From Oscillibacter sp. (GTDB lineage: Bacteria > Bacillota > Clostridia > Oscillospirales > Oscillospiraceae): a stretch of 48,314 nt of DNA. The notes beneath the pieces are model-generated. The model was given only the letters and a program-made list of their open reading frames with translations, was not told the origin of the DNA and did not search any database. Shown piece after piece: positions 31,947 through 40,900 of the stretch. The stretch's first letter is position 1, and each line of letters opens with the position of its first letter. Where the stretch lies: positions 1 to 48,314 of the forward strand of contig JAFUNB010000012.1 of NCBI GenBank assembly GCA_017482345.1, in the 5' to 3' direction. The position numbers were made by a program, and so were the translations under genes.

Positions 31947-32213
31947 ATGAAACTGGTAATTTTGGACGGTGAGAAGATCACCAGCAAAGAACAGCTGCAC
32001 CGCCATCTGGCATGGAATCTGGATCTCCCGGAGTGGTACGGCAACAATCTGGACGCCCTGTACGACTGCCTGACGGACATCCGGGAGCGGACGGGCATCC
32101 ACGTGTTCAACAAGGACGCCCTGTATGAAAACCTCGGCCCCATGGCCCATGGACTGCTGCGGGTGCTGCAGGATGCAGCCGAGGAAAATCCGGAGCTGCA
32201 CGTGGAGATGTGA
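31947..32213 (+). CDS. Barstar-family ribonuclease inhibitor
   Basis: An 88-residue barstar-like protein. The inhibitory helix region PEWYGNNLDALYDCLTD (residues 28-44) keeps the two aspartates (Asp36, Asp40) equivalent to barstar Asp35 and Asp39, which contact the barnase active site. It is cytosolic, with no signal peptide. It lies 1 base downstream of the barnase-like lipoprotein gene, so the inhibitor and the toxin are co-made. The ribosome binding site GGGGAGG lies within the end of the RNase gene. Confidence 0.92.
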   Translation: MKLVILDGEKITSKEQLHRHLAWNLDLPEWYGNNLDALYDCLTDIRERTGIHVFNKDALYENLGPMAHGLLRVLQDAAEENPELHVEM

Positions 32214-32216
32214 GCT

Positions 32217-32885
32217 ATGGAGATCGAGCGCAAATTTCTGGTCAAAACCATGCCGGAGCGGCTGGAACAGTACCCCTGCCGCCGCATTGAACAGGTCTAT
32301 CTCTCCACAAAACCGGTCATCCGCGCCCGCCGCATGGATGATGCCTACATTTTGACCTGTAAAGGAAAAGGCCTGCTCACCCGCGAAGAGCACGAGCTTT
32401 TTCTGGATGTGGAGGAGTACGGCGAGCTGCTGAAACGGGCAGAGGGAACCCCCATCGCCAAAAACCGCTATCTGATCCCTTACGGCGACCACACCATCGA
32501 GCTGGATGTGTTCGATCCGCCCTTCGCGCCGCTGGTGGTGGCCGAAGTGGAATTTTTTTCTGAAGAAGAGGCTGCGGCCTTTACCCCGCCGGACTGGTTC
32601 GGAGAGGACGTCACCGGCGATCCCGCCTACACCAACGCGGCCCTCAGTCGTCGGCTTCAGCCTGCGCCGGAGATCAAGCCCGGCCGCTATCGTCACTTCA
32701 AGGGGAATGAGTACCGGGTGCTGTCGGTGGCCCGCCACTCGGAGACCCAGGAGCCCATGGTGGTGTATCAGGCCCTTTACGGGGAACAGGGGGTCTGGGT
32801 GCGCCCGGCCTCCATGTGGAACGAGGAGATCACCCGGGACGGAACAACCTTCCGCCGCTTTACCCTGATCGAAGAGGAGGCATAA
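32217..32885 (+). CDS. CYTH domain-DUF1653 fusion protein
   Basis: A 222-residue fusion. Residues 1-150 form a CYTH/triphosphate-tunnel metalloenzyme domain: the signature EIERK (2-6), IRARRMDDAYILTCKGKG with the basic tunnel residues, NRYLIPYGDHTIELDVF and VAEVEFFSEEEA. Residues about 155-215 match DUF1653 (PGRYRHFKGNEYRVLSVARH...MVVYQALYGEQGVWVRP). CYTH proteins hydrolyse tripolyphosphate or related triphosphates; DUF1653 has no known role. The start is 3 bases after barstar and prsW follows after 1 base, so this is part of the barnase operon transcript. The fusion is seen directly; its meaning is unknown. Confidence 0.88.
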   Translation: MEIERKFLVKTMPERLEQYPCRRIEQVYLSTKPVIRARRMDDAYILTCKGKGLLTREEHELFLDVEEYGELLKRAEGTPIAKNRYLIPYGDHTIELDVFDPPFAPLVVAEVEFFSEEEAAAFTPPDWFGEDVTGDPAYTNAALSRRLQPAPEIKPGRYRHFKGNEYRVLSVARHSETQEPMVVYQALYGEQGVWVRPASMWNEEITRDGTTFRRFTLIEEEA

Positions 32886-32886
32886 A

Positions 32887-33615
32887 ATGCCGATCATGTT
32901 TTTGGGTCCGCCGCTGACCATCATCGCGGCGATCTACATTCTGGCCGCCGTGCTGCCGGCATTTCTTCTCCTGCGGTATATTTATCGGCAGGACAAGGTG
33001 GAAAAGGAACCCATCGGACTGCTGTTGAAGCTGCTGGCCATGGGCGTACTCTCCGCCCTCTGTTCCATCCTGCTGGAGCGCATCGGCCAGCGGATCCTGC
33101 ATCTGGTGGCGGAGCCGGGCACTGTGACCTTCGTGCTGCTGCTGGCCTTCGTGGTGGTGGCCATGGTGGAGGAGGGAACGAAGTTTTACTTCCTCAGGCG
33201 CGCCACCTGGAACAATCCGAACTTCAACTATCGCTTTGACGGCATCGTGTATGCGGTGTTCGTCTCTCTGGGCTTTGCCGCCTATGAGAACATCCGCTAT
33301 GTGATGAGCTACGGTTTGTCCGTGGCGCTGCCCCGGGCGGTCTCGGCCATTCCCGGTCACATGTCCTTTGCCGTGTTCATGGGTCTGTTCTACGGACGGG
33401 CCAGGCTGTGCCACGGCTGGGGCAAGGAGCGGGCCTGCCGGAGAAATCTGCGTCGGGCCTATGTGTCGGCGGTGCTGCTGCATGGCTTCTACGACGCCTG
33501 TGCCATGATCGGCACGACGGCGTCTATGGTGACGTTCTTGGTGTTCGTGGCACTCATGTTCCTGACGGTGGCCCGCGTAGTGAGGCGGGAATCCGAACGG
33601 GATGTTCCTGTATAA
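32887..33615 (+). CDS. prsW: PrsW-family intramembrane protease
   Basis: A 242-residue membrane protein with about eight hydrophobic segments and the PrsW family motifs: MVEEGTKFYFLR (about residues 93-104), FDGIVYAVFVSLGFAAYENIRYV (about 117-139), IPGHMSFAVFMGLFYGRAR (about 155-173) and LLHGFYDA (about 197-204). The Glu-Glu and His residues are the putative catalytic or metal-binding set. In B. subtilis PrsW cleaves the anti-sigma factor RsiW; the target here is unknown and no anti-sigma gene is in the window. It is the last gene of the barnase-barstar-CYTH-prsW operon, ending at a bidirectional terminator. Confidence 0.9.
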   Translation: MPIMFLGPPLTIIAAIYILAAVLPAFLLLRYIYRQDKVEKEPIGLLLKLLAMGVLSALCSILLERIGQRILHLVAEPGTVTFVLLLAFVVVAMVEEGTKFYFLRRATWNNPNFNYRFDGIVYAVFVSLGFAAYENIRYVMSYGLSVALPRAVSAIPGHMSFAVFMGLFYGRARLCHGWGKERACRRNLRRAYVSAVLLHGFYDACAMIGTTASMVTFLVFVALMFLTVARVVRRESERDVPV

Positions 33616-33621
33616 CGAAAC

Positions 33622-33655
33622 AAAACCGGAAGACCTATGTGGTCTTCCGGTTTTT
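33622..33655. terminator. Bidirectional terminator between prsW and the SGNH hydrolase gene
   Basis: AAAACCGGAAGACC (33622-33635), loop TATGT, GGTCTTCCGGTTTT (33641-33654), T run to 33655. The genes on both sides converge on it. Confidence 0.92.
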
Positions 33656-33665
33656 GCGTGCTTGA

Positions 33666-34229
33666 TCAGAAAAGAGAGGGAAGGAGTGCGGCCATGTGCC
33701 GGGCAAAGGTGCGGTGGCCGTCCTCTGTGAAATGCACGCCGTCATAGGTGAGGGCGATGTTCCATGCGGTGGCGTCGGCAAAGTGAATGTGCAGTTCGGC
33801 GGCCAACTGCCGGTATAGGGCGGGCAGCGCGGCGGACTCTGCCACCAGCGACTCCTCCGTGACCCATGCGCCGGCAGCCATGGCAGGCAGCGCGATGAGC
33901 AGGGTGGGCAGCTGCGGCAGCTGGGACAGGAATTGTGCCATAGTTTCCGCAGCTTCTTCCGCCGTGGCGCCGGAGAGCAGATCGTTGCTGCCCAGCATAA
34001 TCACAAGGCCGTCGGGGCGGCGATCCGCGATCTGCCGCAGAAGCATGGCAGACTGATAGCCGGCGGGGATGGAGCGGCCGTTGACGCCGGCGTTGATGAT
34101 GTTCCATTCCGGCAGTGCGTCCAGAATGCCGGTCCAGCGGTTTTCCCGGTCGTACCGGTCGCCGAAAAAGGATCGGGGATCATAGCCATAGGTGTTGGAA
34201 TCACCCAGACAAAATAATGTGCGGCTCAT
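33666..34229 (-). CDS. SGNH/GDSL hydrolase
   Basis: A 187-residue esterase/lipase-like enzyme. The four SGNH blocks are visible: FCLGDSNTYGYD (nucleophile Ser at about residue 10), GVNGRSIPAG (Gly block), MLGSNDLLSG (Asn block) and YDGVHFTEDGHRTFA (Asp-x-x-His). No signal peptide is seen, so it should be cytosolic. It probably removes acyl or acetyl groups from a small molecule or sugar. The ATG at 34229 follows AGGAGG. It is the fourth gene of the XRE-led minus-strand operon. Confidence 0.88.
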   Translation of the reverse strand: MSRTLFCLGDSNTYGYDPRSFFGDRYDRENRWTGILDALPEWNIINAGVNGRSIPAGYQSAMLLRQIADRRPDGLVIMLGSNDLLSGATAEEAAETMAQFLSQLPQLPTLLIALPAMAAGAWVTEESLVAESAALPALYRQLAAELHIHFADATAWNIALTYDGVHFTEDGHRTFARHMAALLPSLF

Positions 34230-34251
34230 GATGTTCCTCCTGAAAAGTTGG

Positions 34252-35454
34252 TCAGCGGACAGACACATAGCCGGTCTGATCCACGATGGCCTGCCCCTGC
34301 GGAGACAGGATCCAGTTCAGAAAGCCCCCCAGATCCCTGTCCCACTCCTGCGGCGGGGGATCGCCGATGGGAGCGACGGTGACGGCGTAAAATTCCGAGG
34401 AGATGGGATAGCTGCCGTCCCGGATGGTCTCCCGGGTGGGGGCCACGCCGTTTAAAGAAAGCAGGCGGATGTCGCCGCTTTGTACCATCTCCGTGGAATA
34501 GAAGCGGAAGGAGAAGCCGATGGCGTTTTTGTAGTTCCGGTAGTTGGCCACACGCTCAATGATGCCGCCCATGCCGTCGATGCGGTCCTCTGTTTCCGGC
34601 TCCATCAGGGGTGTGTCTGCCATCATCCGCTGCAGTGCCGACTGGCTGCCGCTGTTTTCCGCCCGCTGGAAGGGGCGGATTTTTTGATGTTTGCCGCCCA
34701 CCTGTTTCCAGTTGGTGATCTCACCGGAGTAAATACCCCGGATTTCGTCCACGCTCAGATCGGTGACGGGATTTTTGCTGTTGACGAAGAAGACAAAGGC
34801 CTCCCGGCCGATGGGGGTCAGATGCAGCTGCAGTCCGGCGGCCTCGGCGGCAGCCAGCTGCGCCTCCGACGGCGCGGCGGCGAAGATCATGTCCACATCC
34901 CGCTTGATGAGTCGTTCATAGGCGGCAATGGTGCCGGAGCAGGATACGCTTTCGTCGTAGTAGTGGTATTCGCCCTCGGGATACACCGCCTGCACAAAGG
35001 CGGCATAGACGGGGTACAGCGCCGTGGCGCCGTCCAGCTTCAGCCGCTGAGCAGAGAAGGTATCCATCCGAAACGTCGGCTCTTCCTCCAGCTGCACCAG
35101 CTTGTTGTCCGCCTCAAAGGGCTGGTACTGCCACAGCAGCAGATCCCGGTCGTCCAGAGAGGGGAGGGACTCCTTATAAGCGCCGTGGCCCGCATAGACG
35201 GCACAGGCCAAACAGATGCACAGGAAGCCGTATTTCAGTGCTTTTCGCCCACGGGGACCGGGATATCCGGAGGAGAGCAAAAGAACCGTCAGCAGGCCGC
35301 AAATGCCCAGCCAGGGGATGATCTTTGTCACATAGATGGGAAACATGCCAAGGCTGCCAAACAGGAACAGGATAAAGGTGGGGGCGCCGATCAACAGCAG
35401 CCAGATCAATGTGGTGCCGATGAGCTGGGGGATGGTTTTTCTATGATCGTCCAT
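34252..35454 (-). CDS. Membrane-tethered PstS-like substrate-binding protein
   Basis: A 400-residue protein with three N-terminal membrane helices (about residues 13-35, 42-60 and 73-90) followed by a periplasmic-binding-protein fold of the PstS-like type (GATALYPVYAAFVQAVYPEG, CSGTIAAYERLIKRDVDMIFAAAPSEAQ, LSVDEIRGIYSGEITNWKQVGG, NSGSQSALQRMM). Phosphate-type ligand loops (SGT..., NSGSQ) are recognisable. No ABC permease or ATPase is encoded nearby, so it may be a sensor or scavenger and not a transport component. It lies 3 bases downstream of the small two-TM gene. Confidence 0.82.
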   Translation of the reverse strand: MDDHRKTIPQLIGTTLIWLLLIGAPTFILFLFGSLGMFPIYVTKIIPWLGICGLLTVLLLSSGYPGPRGRKALKYGFLCICLACAVYAGHGAYKESLPSLDDRDLLLWQYQPFEADNKLVQLEEEPTFRMDTFSAQRLKLDGATALYPVYAAFVQAVYPEGEYHYYDESVSCSGTIAAYERLIKRDVDMIFAAAPSEAQLAAAEAAGLQLHLTPIGREAFVFFVNSKNPVTDLSVDEIRGIYSGEITNWKQVGGKHQKIRPFQRAENSGSQSALQRMMADTPLMEPETEDRIDGMGGIIERVANYRNYKNAIGFSFRFYSTEMVQSGDIRLLSLNGVAPTRETIRDGSYPISSEFYAVTVAPIGDPPPQEWDRDLGGFLNWILSPQGQAIVDQTGYVSVR

Positions 35455-35457
35455 CGG

Positions 35458-35688
35458 TCACCTCCTGCGGTTTTTCGGGTAGTGGAAGGAAAAGAGAAAG
35501 CAGCCGACCATGACCGCAAGATAGAGGGCGTAGCAGGCGTGCCAGACATCGCTGCCAATGGCAAGGCTGCCAATGTAGATGGTGCGGCCGCAGGTGGGAC
35601 AGGCCATGGCGCACAGCACGAATACCACGGCGACCACCAGCATCAAAAGGCTGATACAGCGAAACAGAGTGCGGCGATTCATAGACAT
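35458..35688 (-). CDS. Small two-TM membrane protein
   Basis: A 76-residue protein with two hydrophobic segments (about residues 11-29 and 49-68) and a CPTCG motif between them (about 30-34), followed by a basic tail. I do not recognise a family. It lies between the XRE regulator and the PstS-like gene with gaps of 13 and 3 bases and has an AGGAGG ribosome binding site, so it is a real member of the operon. Its function is unknown; partner of the membrane-tethered binding protein is a guess. Confidence 0.7.
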   Translation of the reverse strand: MSMNRRTLFRCISLLMLVVAVVFVLCAMACPTCGRTIYIGSLAIGSDVWHACYALYLAVMVGCFLFSFHYPKNRRR

Positions 35689-35701
35689 GTCCTCCTTTCA
35701 G

Positions 35702-36151
35702 TCAGTCCGGAAGCTGCTCCAGATAGGCTTTCACATTTGCCAGATCAAAGGACGAATAGACACGGCCATCCTCCGGATCCAGCGCCCGGTAGTGCTGGGA
35801 GATGAGGTTCTGCTGGATCCGGTAGGGACCCACAGACTCCACATACCGCCACCAGACCTTGCCGCCCATGGTTTTGGGATAGGTGGGCTTCAGATCATCG
35901 AAGGCCAGTGCCAGAACCATATCCTCCGCCTCACCGCCTAGCAGACGGGAGAGGATCTGGCTGTTGGAAAAAATGGAGACAAAGGCCACAGCGCCCATCC
36001 AGCCCAGAGAGGAACGGCCCTTTTCGATCTCCACCAGCGTTTTTTTGGAAAGGCCCAGTGCCCGGGCCATGGTCTCCTGGGTCAGGCTGTATTCGGTGCG
36101 GACCAGCTTCACCTGCCGGTCCATCTCATGGATAAACTGTTCTTTTGTCAT
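35702..36151 (-). CDS. XRE-family transcriptional regulator
   Basis: A 149-residue regulator with an N-terminal XRE helix-turn-helix (VKLVRTEYSLTQETMARALGLSKKTLVEIEKGRSSLG, about residues 17-52) and a C-terminal domain of unknown type (VWWRYVESVGPYRIQQNLISQHYRAL). The ATG at 36151 follows AGAGGTGAT; the frame is open far upstream, but that region includes the promoter and the guaB terminator. It is the first gene of a four-gene operon (small TM protein, PstS-like protein, SGNH hydrolase). Its promoter contains a 14-base palindrome over the -10 box, as expected for autoregulation. Confidence 0.85.
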   Translation of the reverse strand: MTKEQFIHEMDRQVKLVRTEYSLTQETMARALGLSKKTLVEIEKGRSSLGWMGAVAFVSIFSNSQILSRLLGGEAEDMVLALAFDDLKPTYPKTMGGKVWWRYVESVGPYRIQQNLISQHYRALDPEDGRVYSSFDLANVKAYLEQLPD

Positions 36152-36169
36152 GGTAAAATCACCTCTATG

Positions 36170-36202
36170 GTGTAATTTTACACTATTTGAGAAAATTGTC
36201 AA
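36170..36202 (-). promoter_or_regulatory. Promoter and palindromic operator of the XRE operon
   Basis: On the minus strand TTGACA (36197-36202) and TAAAAT (36175-36180), spacer 16. A perfect 14-base palindrome GTGTAATTTTACAC (36170-36183) covers the -10 box, the likely binding site of the XRE protein (inference). Confidence 0.65.
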
Positions 36203-36212
36203 GGGACAATGC

Positions 36213-36243
36213 AAAAAAACAGGACGGCCGGAGCCGTCCTGTT
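36213..36243 (-). terminator. Terminator of guaB and the purine operon
   Basis: On the minus strand AACAGGACGGC, loop TCCG, GCCGTCCTGTT, then a run of T (plus-strand A run 36213-36219). It lies beyond the duplicated guaB end, so the insert at 36292-36408 is transcribed. Confidence 0.9.
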
Positions 36244-36258
36244 GGATGCGGTATGCAA

Positions 36259-36291
36259 TTAGCCGCGGTTGGCGGAGTTGGTGGTGTCCTT
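36259..36291 (-). repeat. Downstream copy of the duplicated guaB 3' end
   Basis: 33 bases identical, except for one base, to 36409-36441. It encodes the last nine guaB codons (DTTNSANRG) and a stop, but has no start of its own. The single difference is GGC versus GGT for the terminal Gly. The offset between the copies is exactly 150 bases. Confidence 0.9.
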
Positions 36292-36408
36292 GCGTCCTCA
36301 CAAACTCCACTTTATTCGCTTCCGGCTTTGCTGAAAGCTCACACCGTTTCGTTGCTCGTCCTTTCCGTGCCGAATCCGCTTTGCTGGGTTTCGGCACGGG
36401 TCAAATAC
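36292..36408. mobile_element. 117-base insert between the guaB 3'-end copies
   Basis: It lies between two direct copies of the guaB 3' end. It contains a 10-pair inverted repeat, CCGTGCCGAA (36365-36374) with TTCGGCACGG (36390-36399), and no coding frame of note. It looks like an integration scar or a miniature interspersed element; the class is not identified. Confidence 0.5.
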
Positions 36409-36441
36409 TTAACCGCGGTTGGCGGAGTTGGTGGTGTCCTT
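36409..36441 (-). repeat. guaB-proximal copy of the duplicated 3' end
   Basis: The direct-repeat partner of 36259-36291, forming the true end of the guaB reading frame. 29 bases (36413-36441) are identical between the copies. Confidence 0.9.
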
Positions 36442-37920
36442 CAGCAGGACGTCGTGGGCGCCGCCCTCCACGATGGAGACAGCGGAGACCAGAGTCAGCT
36501 TGGCCTTGTCACGCAGTTCGGGGATGGTCAGGGCACCGCAGTTGCACATGGTGGAGCGGACCTTGGCCAGGGTGGTGGCCATGCCGTCAGACAGGGAGCC
36601 GGCATAGGGAACGTAGGAGTCAACGCCTTCCTCGAAGCTCAGCTTGGCGGCACCGCCCATGTCGTAGCGCTGCCAGTTGCGGGCACGGGCGCTGCCCTCG
36701 CCCCAGTACTCCTTCATATAGCTGCCGCCAATGAGGATCTTGTTGGTGGGGGACTCGTCGAAGCGGGAGAAGTAACGGCCTAGCATGCAGAAGTCAGCAC
36801 CCATGGCCAGAGCCAGCGTGATGTGGTAATCCTGAACGATACCGCCGTCAGCGCAGATGGGCACATAAACGCCGGTCTCCTCGAAGTACTTGTCACGCTC
36901 GGCGGCCACGTCGATGACGGAGGTAGCCTGGCCGCGGCCGATACCCTTGGTCTCGCGGGTGATGCAGATGGAGCCGCCGCCGATACCGACCTTGATGAAG
37001 TCAGCGCCTGCGTCAGCCAGGAAGCGGAAGCCCTCGCCGTCGACCACGTTGCCGGCGCCGACCTTGACGGTGTCGCCGTAATGATCGCGGATCCACTTCA
37101 GGGTGCGGGACTGCCACTCGGAATAGCCCTCGGAGGAGTCGATGACCAGCACGTCAACGCCGGCCTCCACCAGAGCGGGAACACGCTCGGCGTAGTCGCG
37201 GGTATTGATGCCGGCGCCGACCACATAGCGCTTCTGGGAATCCAGCAGCTCCAGGGGGTTGCCCTTGTGGGAGTCATAGTCCTTGCGGAACACGAAGGAG
37301 ACCAGGTTGCCGTCCTTGGACACGATGGGCAGAGCGTTCAGCTTGTGATCCCAGATAATGTCGTTGGCGATCTTCAGAGAGGTGCCTTCGGGAGCGGTGA
37401 TCAGCTTGTCAGCGGGAGTCATGAACTCGCTGACGGGAGTGGCGGGATCCATGCGGCTGACACGGTAGTCACGGCTGGTGACCAGACCCAGCAGCTTGCC
37501 GGTGCCGGTACCGTCGTCGGTGACAGCCATGGTGGAGTGGCCGCAGCGTGCTTTCAGAGCCAGCACGTCAGCCAGAGTGTCCGTGGTGCGCAGGTTGGAA
37601 TCGCTGATAACGAAACCGGCCTTGTAGTTTTTGACCTTGCGAACCATCTCAGCCTGCTGCTCGATGGGCTGGGAGACGAAGATGAAAGCGATGCCGCCTT
37701 CCTTGGCCAGACCGATACCCATCTGCTCGCCGGAAACTGCCTGCATGACAGCGGAGACCATGGGAACGTTCATGGTCAGGGGGCACTCCTCGCCCTTCTT
37801 GTACTTGACAACAGGGGTCTTCAGGGAGACGTTGGAGGGAATGCACTCCGCAGAGGAGTAGCCGGGGACCAGCAGATATTCACTAAAGGTATGAGAAGGT
37901 TCCGTGAAATAATACGCCAT
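36409..37920 (-). CDS. guaB: IMP dehydrogenase
   Basis: A 503-residue IMP dehydrogenase converting IMP to XMP with NAD, the first step to GMP. It shows the catalytic loop [18 protein letters not shown] (Cys at about residue 320), the CBS-pair insert ([22 protein letters not shown], ...[14 protein letters not shown]... about 110-220), the phosphate-binding [14 protein letters not shown] and the flap [11 protein letters not shown] 37920 lies 8 bases after GAGG; the in-frame GTG at 37929 is less likely. No terminator lies between it and purL, so it probably forms the end of the purine operon, though a weak internal promoter may exist. Its 3' end is duplicated downstream around an insert. Confidence 0.95.
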   Translation of the reverse strand: MAYYFTEPSHTFSEYLLVPGYSSAECIPSNVSLKTPVVKYKKGEECPLTMNVPMVSAVMQAVSGEQMGIGLAKEGGIAFIFVSQPIEQQAEMVRKVKNYKAGFVISDSNLRTTDTLADVLALKARCGHSTMAVTDDGTGTGKLLGLVTSRDYRVSRMDPATPVSEFMTPADKLITAPEGTSLKIANDIIWDHKLNALPIVSKDGNLVSFVFRKDYDSHKGNPLELLDSQKRYVVGAGINTRDYAERVPALVEAGVDVLVIDSSEGYSEWQSRTLKWIRDHYGDTVKVGAGNVVDGEGFRFLADAGADFIKVGIGGGSICITRETKGIGRGQATSVIDVAAERDKYFEETGVYVPICADGGIVQDYHITLALAMGADFCMLGRYFSRFDESPTNKILIGGSYMKEYWGEGSARARNWQRYDMGGAAKLSFEEGVDSYVPYAGSLSDGMATTLAKVRSTMCNCGALTIPELRDKAKLTLVSAVSIVEGGAHDVLLKDTTNSANRG

Positions 37921-37966
37921 TGGGGCCACCTCATTTCAAAAAATTTAATAGGTTTGTTAAGGTAAT

Positions 37967-37994
37967 ATCTTATCACAAACCACAGAAAAATCAA
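37967..37994 (-). promoter_or_regulatory. Possible internal promoter for guaB
   Basis: On the minus strand TTGATT (37989-37994) and TAAGAT (37967-37972), spacer 16, in the short AT-rich gap after purL. It is only a moderate match. Confidence 0.35.
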
Positions 37995-37995
37995 C

Positions 37996-40900
37996 TTAAA
38001 TCTTGAAATATTCCCTGGCAGATTCAAACAGGTGCAGATCGTAATTGCCGGGGATGTTCTTATACAGGTCAGGACCGATGCGCTCGGCGTGACCCATCTT
38101 GCCAAAGACACGGCCATCGGGAGAGGTGATGCCCTCGATGGCCCAGACGGAGCCGTTGGGATTGAAGTCGATGTCCATGGTGGGCTTGCCGTTCAGATCC
38201 ACGTACTGGGTGGCCAGCTGGCCGTTTTCGGACAGCTTCTTCAGCAGCTCAGGACTGCACAGGAAGCGGCCCTCGCCGTGGGAGATGGGCACGTTCACCA
38301 CGTCGCCCACATTCACCTTGGCCAGCCAGGGAGAGCGGTTGGAGGCAACGCGGGTGCGGACGATCTTGGACTGGTGGCGGCCGATGACGTTGAAGGTCAA
38401 GGTGGGGCAGGTGTCATCGGTGTCGATGATCTCGCCGAAGGGCACCAGACCCAGCTTGATCAGCGCCTGGAAGCCATTGCAGATGCCCAGCATCAGACCA
38501 TCGCGGGTCTTCAGCAGATCCATGGTGGCGTCCCGGACCTCGGGATTGCGGAAGAAGGCGGTGATGAACTTGCCGGAGCCGTCGGGCTCGTCGCCGCCGG
38601 AGAAGCCGCCGGGGACGAAGATGATCTGGCTGTCGCGGGCAGCCTTGGCGAAGCGGGCGGCGGAGTCGGCCACGCCCTGGGCGGACTGGTTGTTGACCAC
38701 CAGGATCTCCGGCTCCAGACCGGCGCGCTCCACGGCGCGGGCGCTGTCATACTCGCAGTTGGTGCCGGGGAAGACGGGGATGAGGACCTTGGGCCGTGCG
38801 ATGCCCACCTTGGGAGCCACGCGGACGGCGGCAGGAGATGCCAGCACGGGGACCTCGGCGGGATCCAGCGGCGTGCGGCTGGGGTAGACGCCCTCCAGCA
38901 CATCCTCGTTCAGAGCCAGCAGCTCAGAGACGGGAGCGACATCGTCGCCGATGGAGATGAGACCATCGTCAGTGGTGACGCCCAGCAGCAGGGCGCTGTC
39001 GGTGTCCTCGGTCAGCTCGGCCACGATGGCACCGGGATACAGCATGTCCCAATCCACGTCGGTGCCGGCGGCGGAGAAGCCGACGCCGTTGCCGAAGGAC
39101 ATCTTCATGACGGCCTCGGCCACGCCGTTTTCCACAGCCCATGCTGCCTTGACCTTGCCGGCCTGGCTCAGTGCGTGGAAGGCCTCCCATGCGGCCTTCT
39201 TGCTGTCGGCGGTGTAGCCGGTGAAGAGGTACACGGGATGGCCGGCCTCCTTGAACTCGGGAGAGAGGACCTCGGCCGCCTTGATGGGGGCGATGGCGAA
39301 GGAGATCAGGGTGGGGGGAACGTCCAGATCCATGAAGGAGCCGGACATGGAGTCCTTGCCGCCGATGGCGGCGGCGCCCAGCTCCAGCTGTGCGTCCAGA
39401 CCGCCCAGCAGAGCGGAGAAGGGCTTGCCCCAGCGGGCAGGCTCGGTGCGCAGCTTCTCAAAGAACTCCTGGAAGGTCAGGTAGGCCTTTTTATAGTCAG
39501 CGCCGGCGGCCACCAGCTTGGCCATGGAGGTGTAAACGGCGTTGTAGGAACCGGTGTAGGGATCGACGCTGGACTGCTGGGGATCATAGCCCCATGCCAT
39601 GACGCTGGCCTGGTCGGTCTCCTGGTCGGGCAGGACGGGGAACAGGGCGGCCATGGCCTGGGCGGGGGTGCGCTGCGTTTTGCCGCCGAAGGGCATCAGC
39701 ACGCTGCCGCAGCCGATGGAGCCGTCGAAGCGCTCGGTCAGCTGGCGGCGGGAGGCGGACTTCAGGCTGGCAGCCATCTCCCGCAGGGAGCCGTACTGCT
39801 TCTCGCCCAGAGGAGCGCGGTCCTTTTCGGAAACGGCCACCTCGGCGTGCTTCACGGCGCCGTTGGTGTTCAGGAAGTCACGGGAGAGGTCGGCGATGAC
39901 GGCGCCGTTCCACTCCATGACCATGCGGGCCTCCTCGGTGACCACGGCCACCCGGTAGGCCTCCAGGTTTTCGCTTTCAGCAAAGGTGATGAACTTGTCC
40001 ACGTCCTCGGCAGCCACCACCACGGCCATGCGCTCCTGAGACTCGGAGATGGCCAGCTCGGTGCCGTCCAGACCGTCGTACTTCTTGCGAACGGCGTCCA
40101 GATCGATCTTCAGGCCGTCGGCCAGCTCGCCGATGGCAACGGAAACACCGCCGGCGCCGAAGTCGTTGCAGCGCTTGATGAGGCGGGTGACCTCGCTGTT
40201 GCGGAACAGGCGCTGGATCTTGCGCTCCTCGGGGGCGTTGCCCTTCTGGACCTCGGAGGCCATGGTGGTCAGGGACTTCATGTTGTGGCTCTTGGAGGAG
40301 CCGGTGGCGCCGCCGATGCCGTCACGGCCGGTGCGGCCGCCCAGCAGGATGACCACATCGCCGGGGGCGGGACGCTCGCGGCGGACATTGTAGGCGGGAG
40401 CGGCAGCCACCACCACGCCGCACTCCATGCGCTTGGCGATGAAGCCCTCGTGGTAGACCTCGGCCACATGGCCGGTGGCCAGGCCGATCTGGTTGCCGTA
40501 GGAGGAATAGCCGGCGGCTGCCGTCTGGCACAGCTTGCGCTGGGGCAGCTTGCCGGGAGTGGTCTCACTCAGGGGCACACGGGGATCGCCGGCGCCGGTG
40601 AGACGCATGGCCTGATGCACATAGGCGCGGCCGGACAGGGGGTCACGGATGCAGCCGCCGATGCAGGTGGCGGCGCCGCCGAAGGGTTCGATCTCGGTGG
40701 GGTGGTTGTGGGTCTCATTTTTGAACATCAGCAGCCAGTCCTGCTCCTCACCGTTGACGGTGGCGGTGGCATGGATGGAGCAGGCGTTGATCTCCTCGCT
40801 CTCATCCAGCTCCGGCAGCAGGCCCCGTTTCTTCAGGGTCTTGGCACCGATGGTGGCAATGTCCATCAGAGTCTGGGGGCGCTTTGCGGCCTTCTCCTCG

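Noticed and set aside
31947-33615. Classical intracellular toxin-antitoxin module
   Set aside because: The RNase upstream has a lipoprotein signal, so barstar is better read as protection against an exported RNase than as a plasmid-type antitoxin.
36259-36441. CRISPR-like pair of direct repeats
   Set aside because: Repeat size would fit, but there are only two copies, one is the coding end of guaB, and no cas gene is present.
35883-36734. Plus-strand frame across the XRE gene and the guaB 3' repeats
   Set aside because: Arg/Ser-rich antisense of two well-supported genes; it runs through a terminator and both repeat copies.
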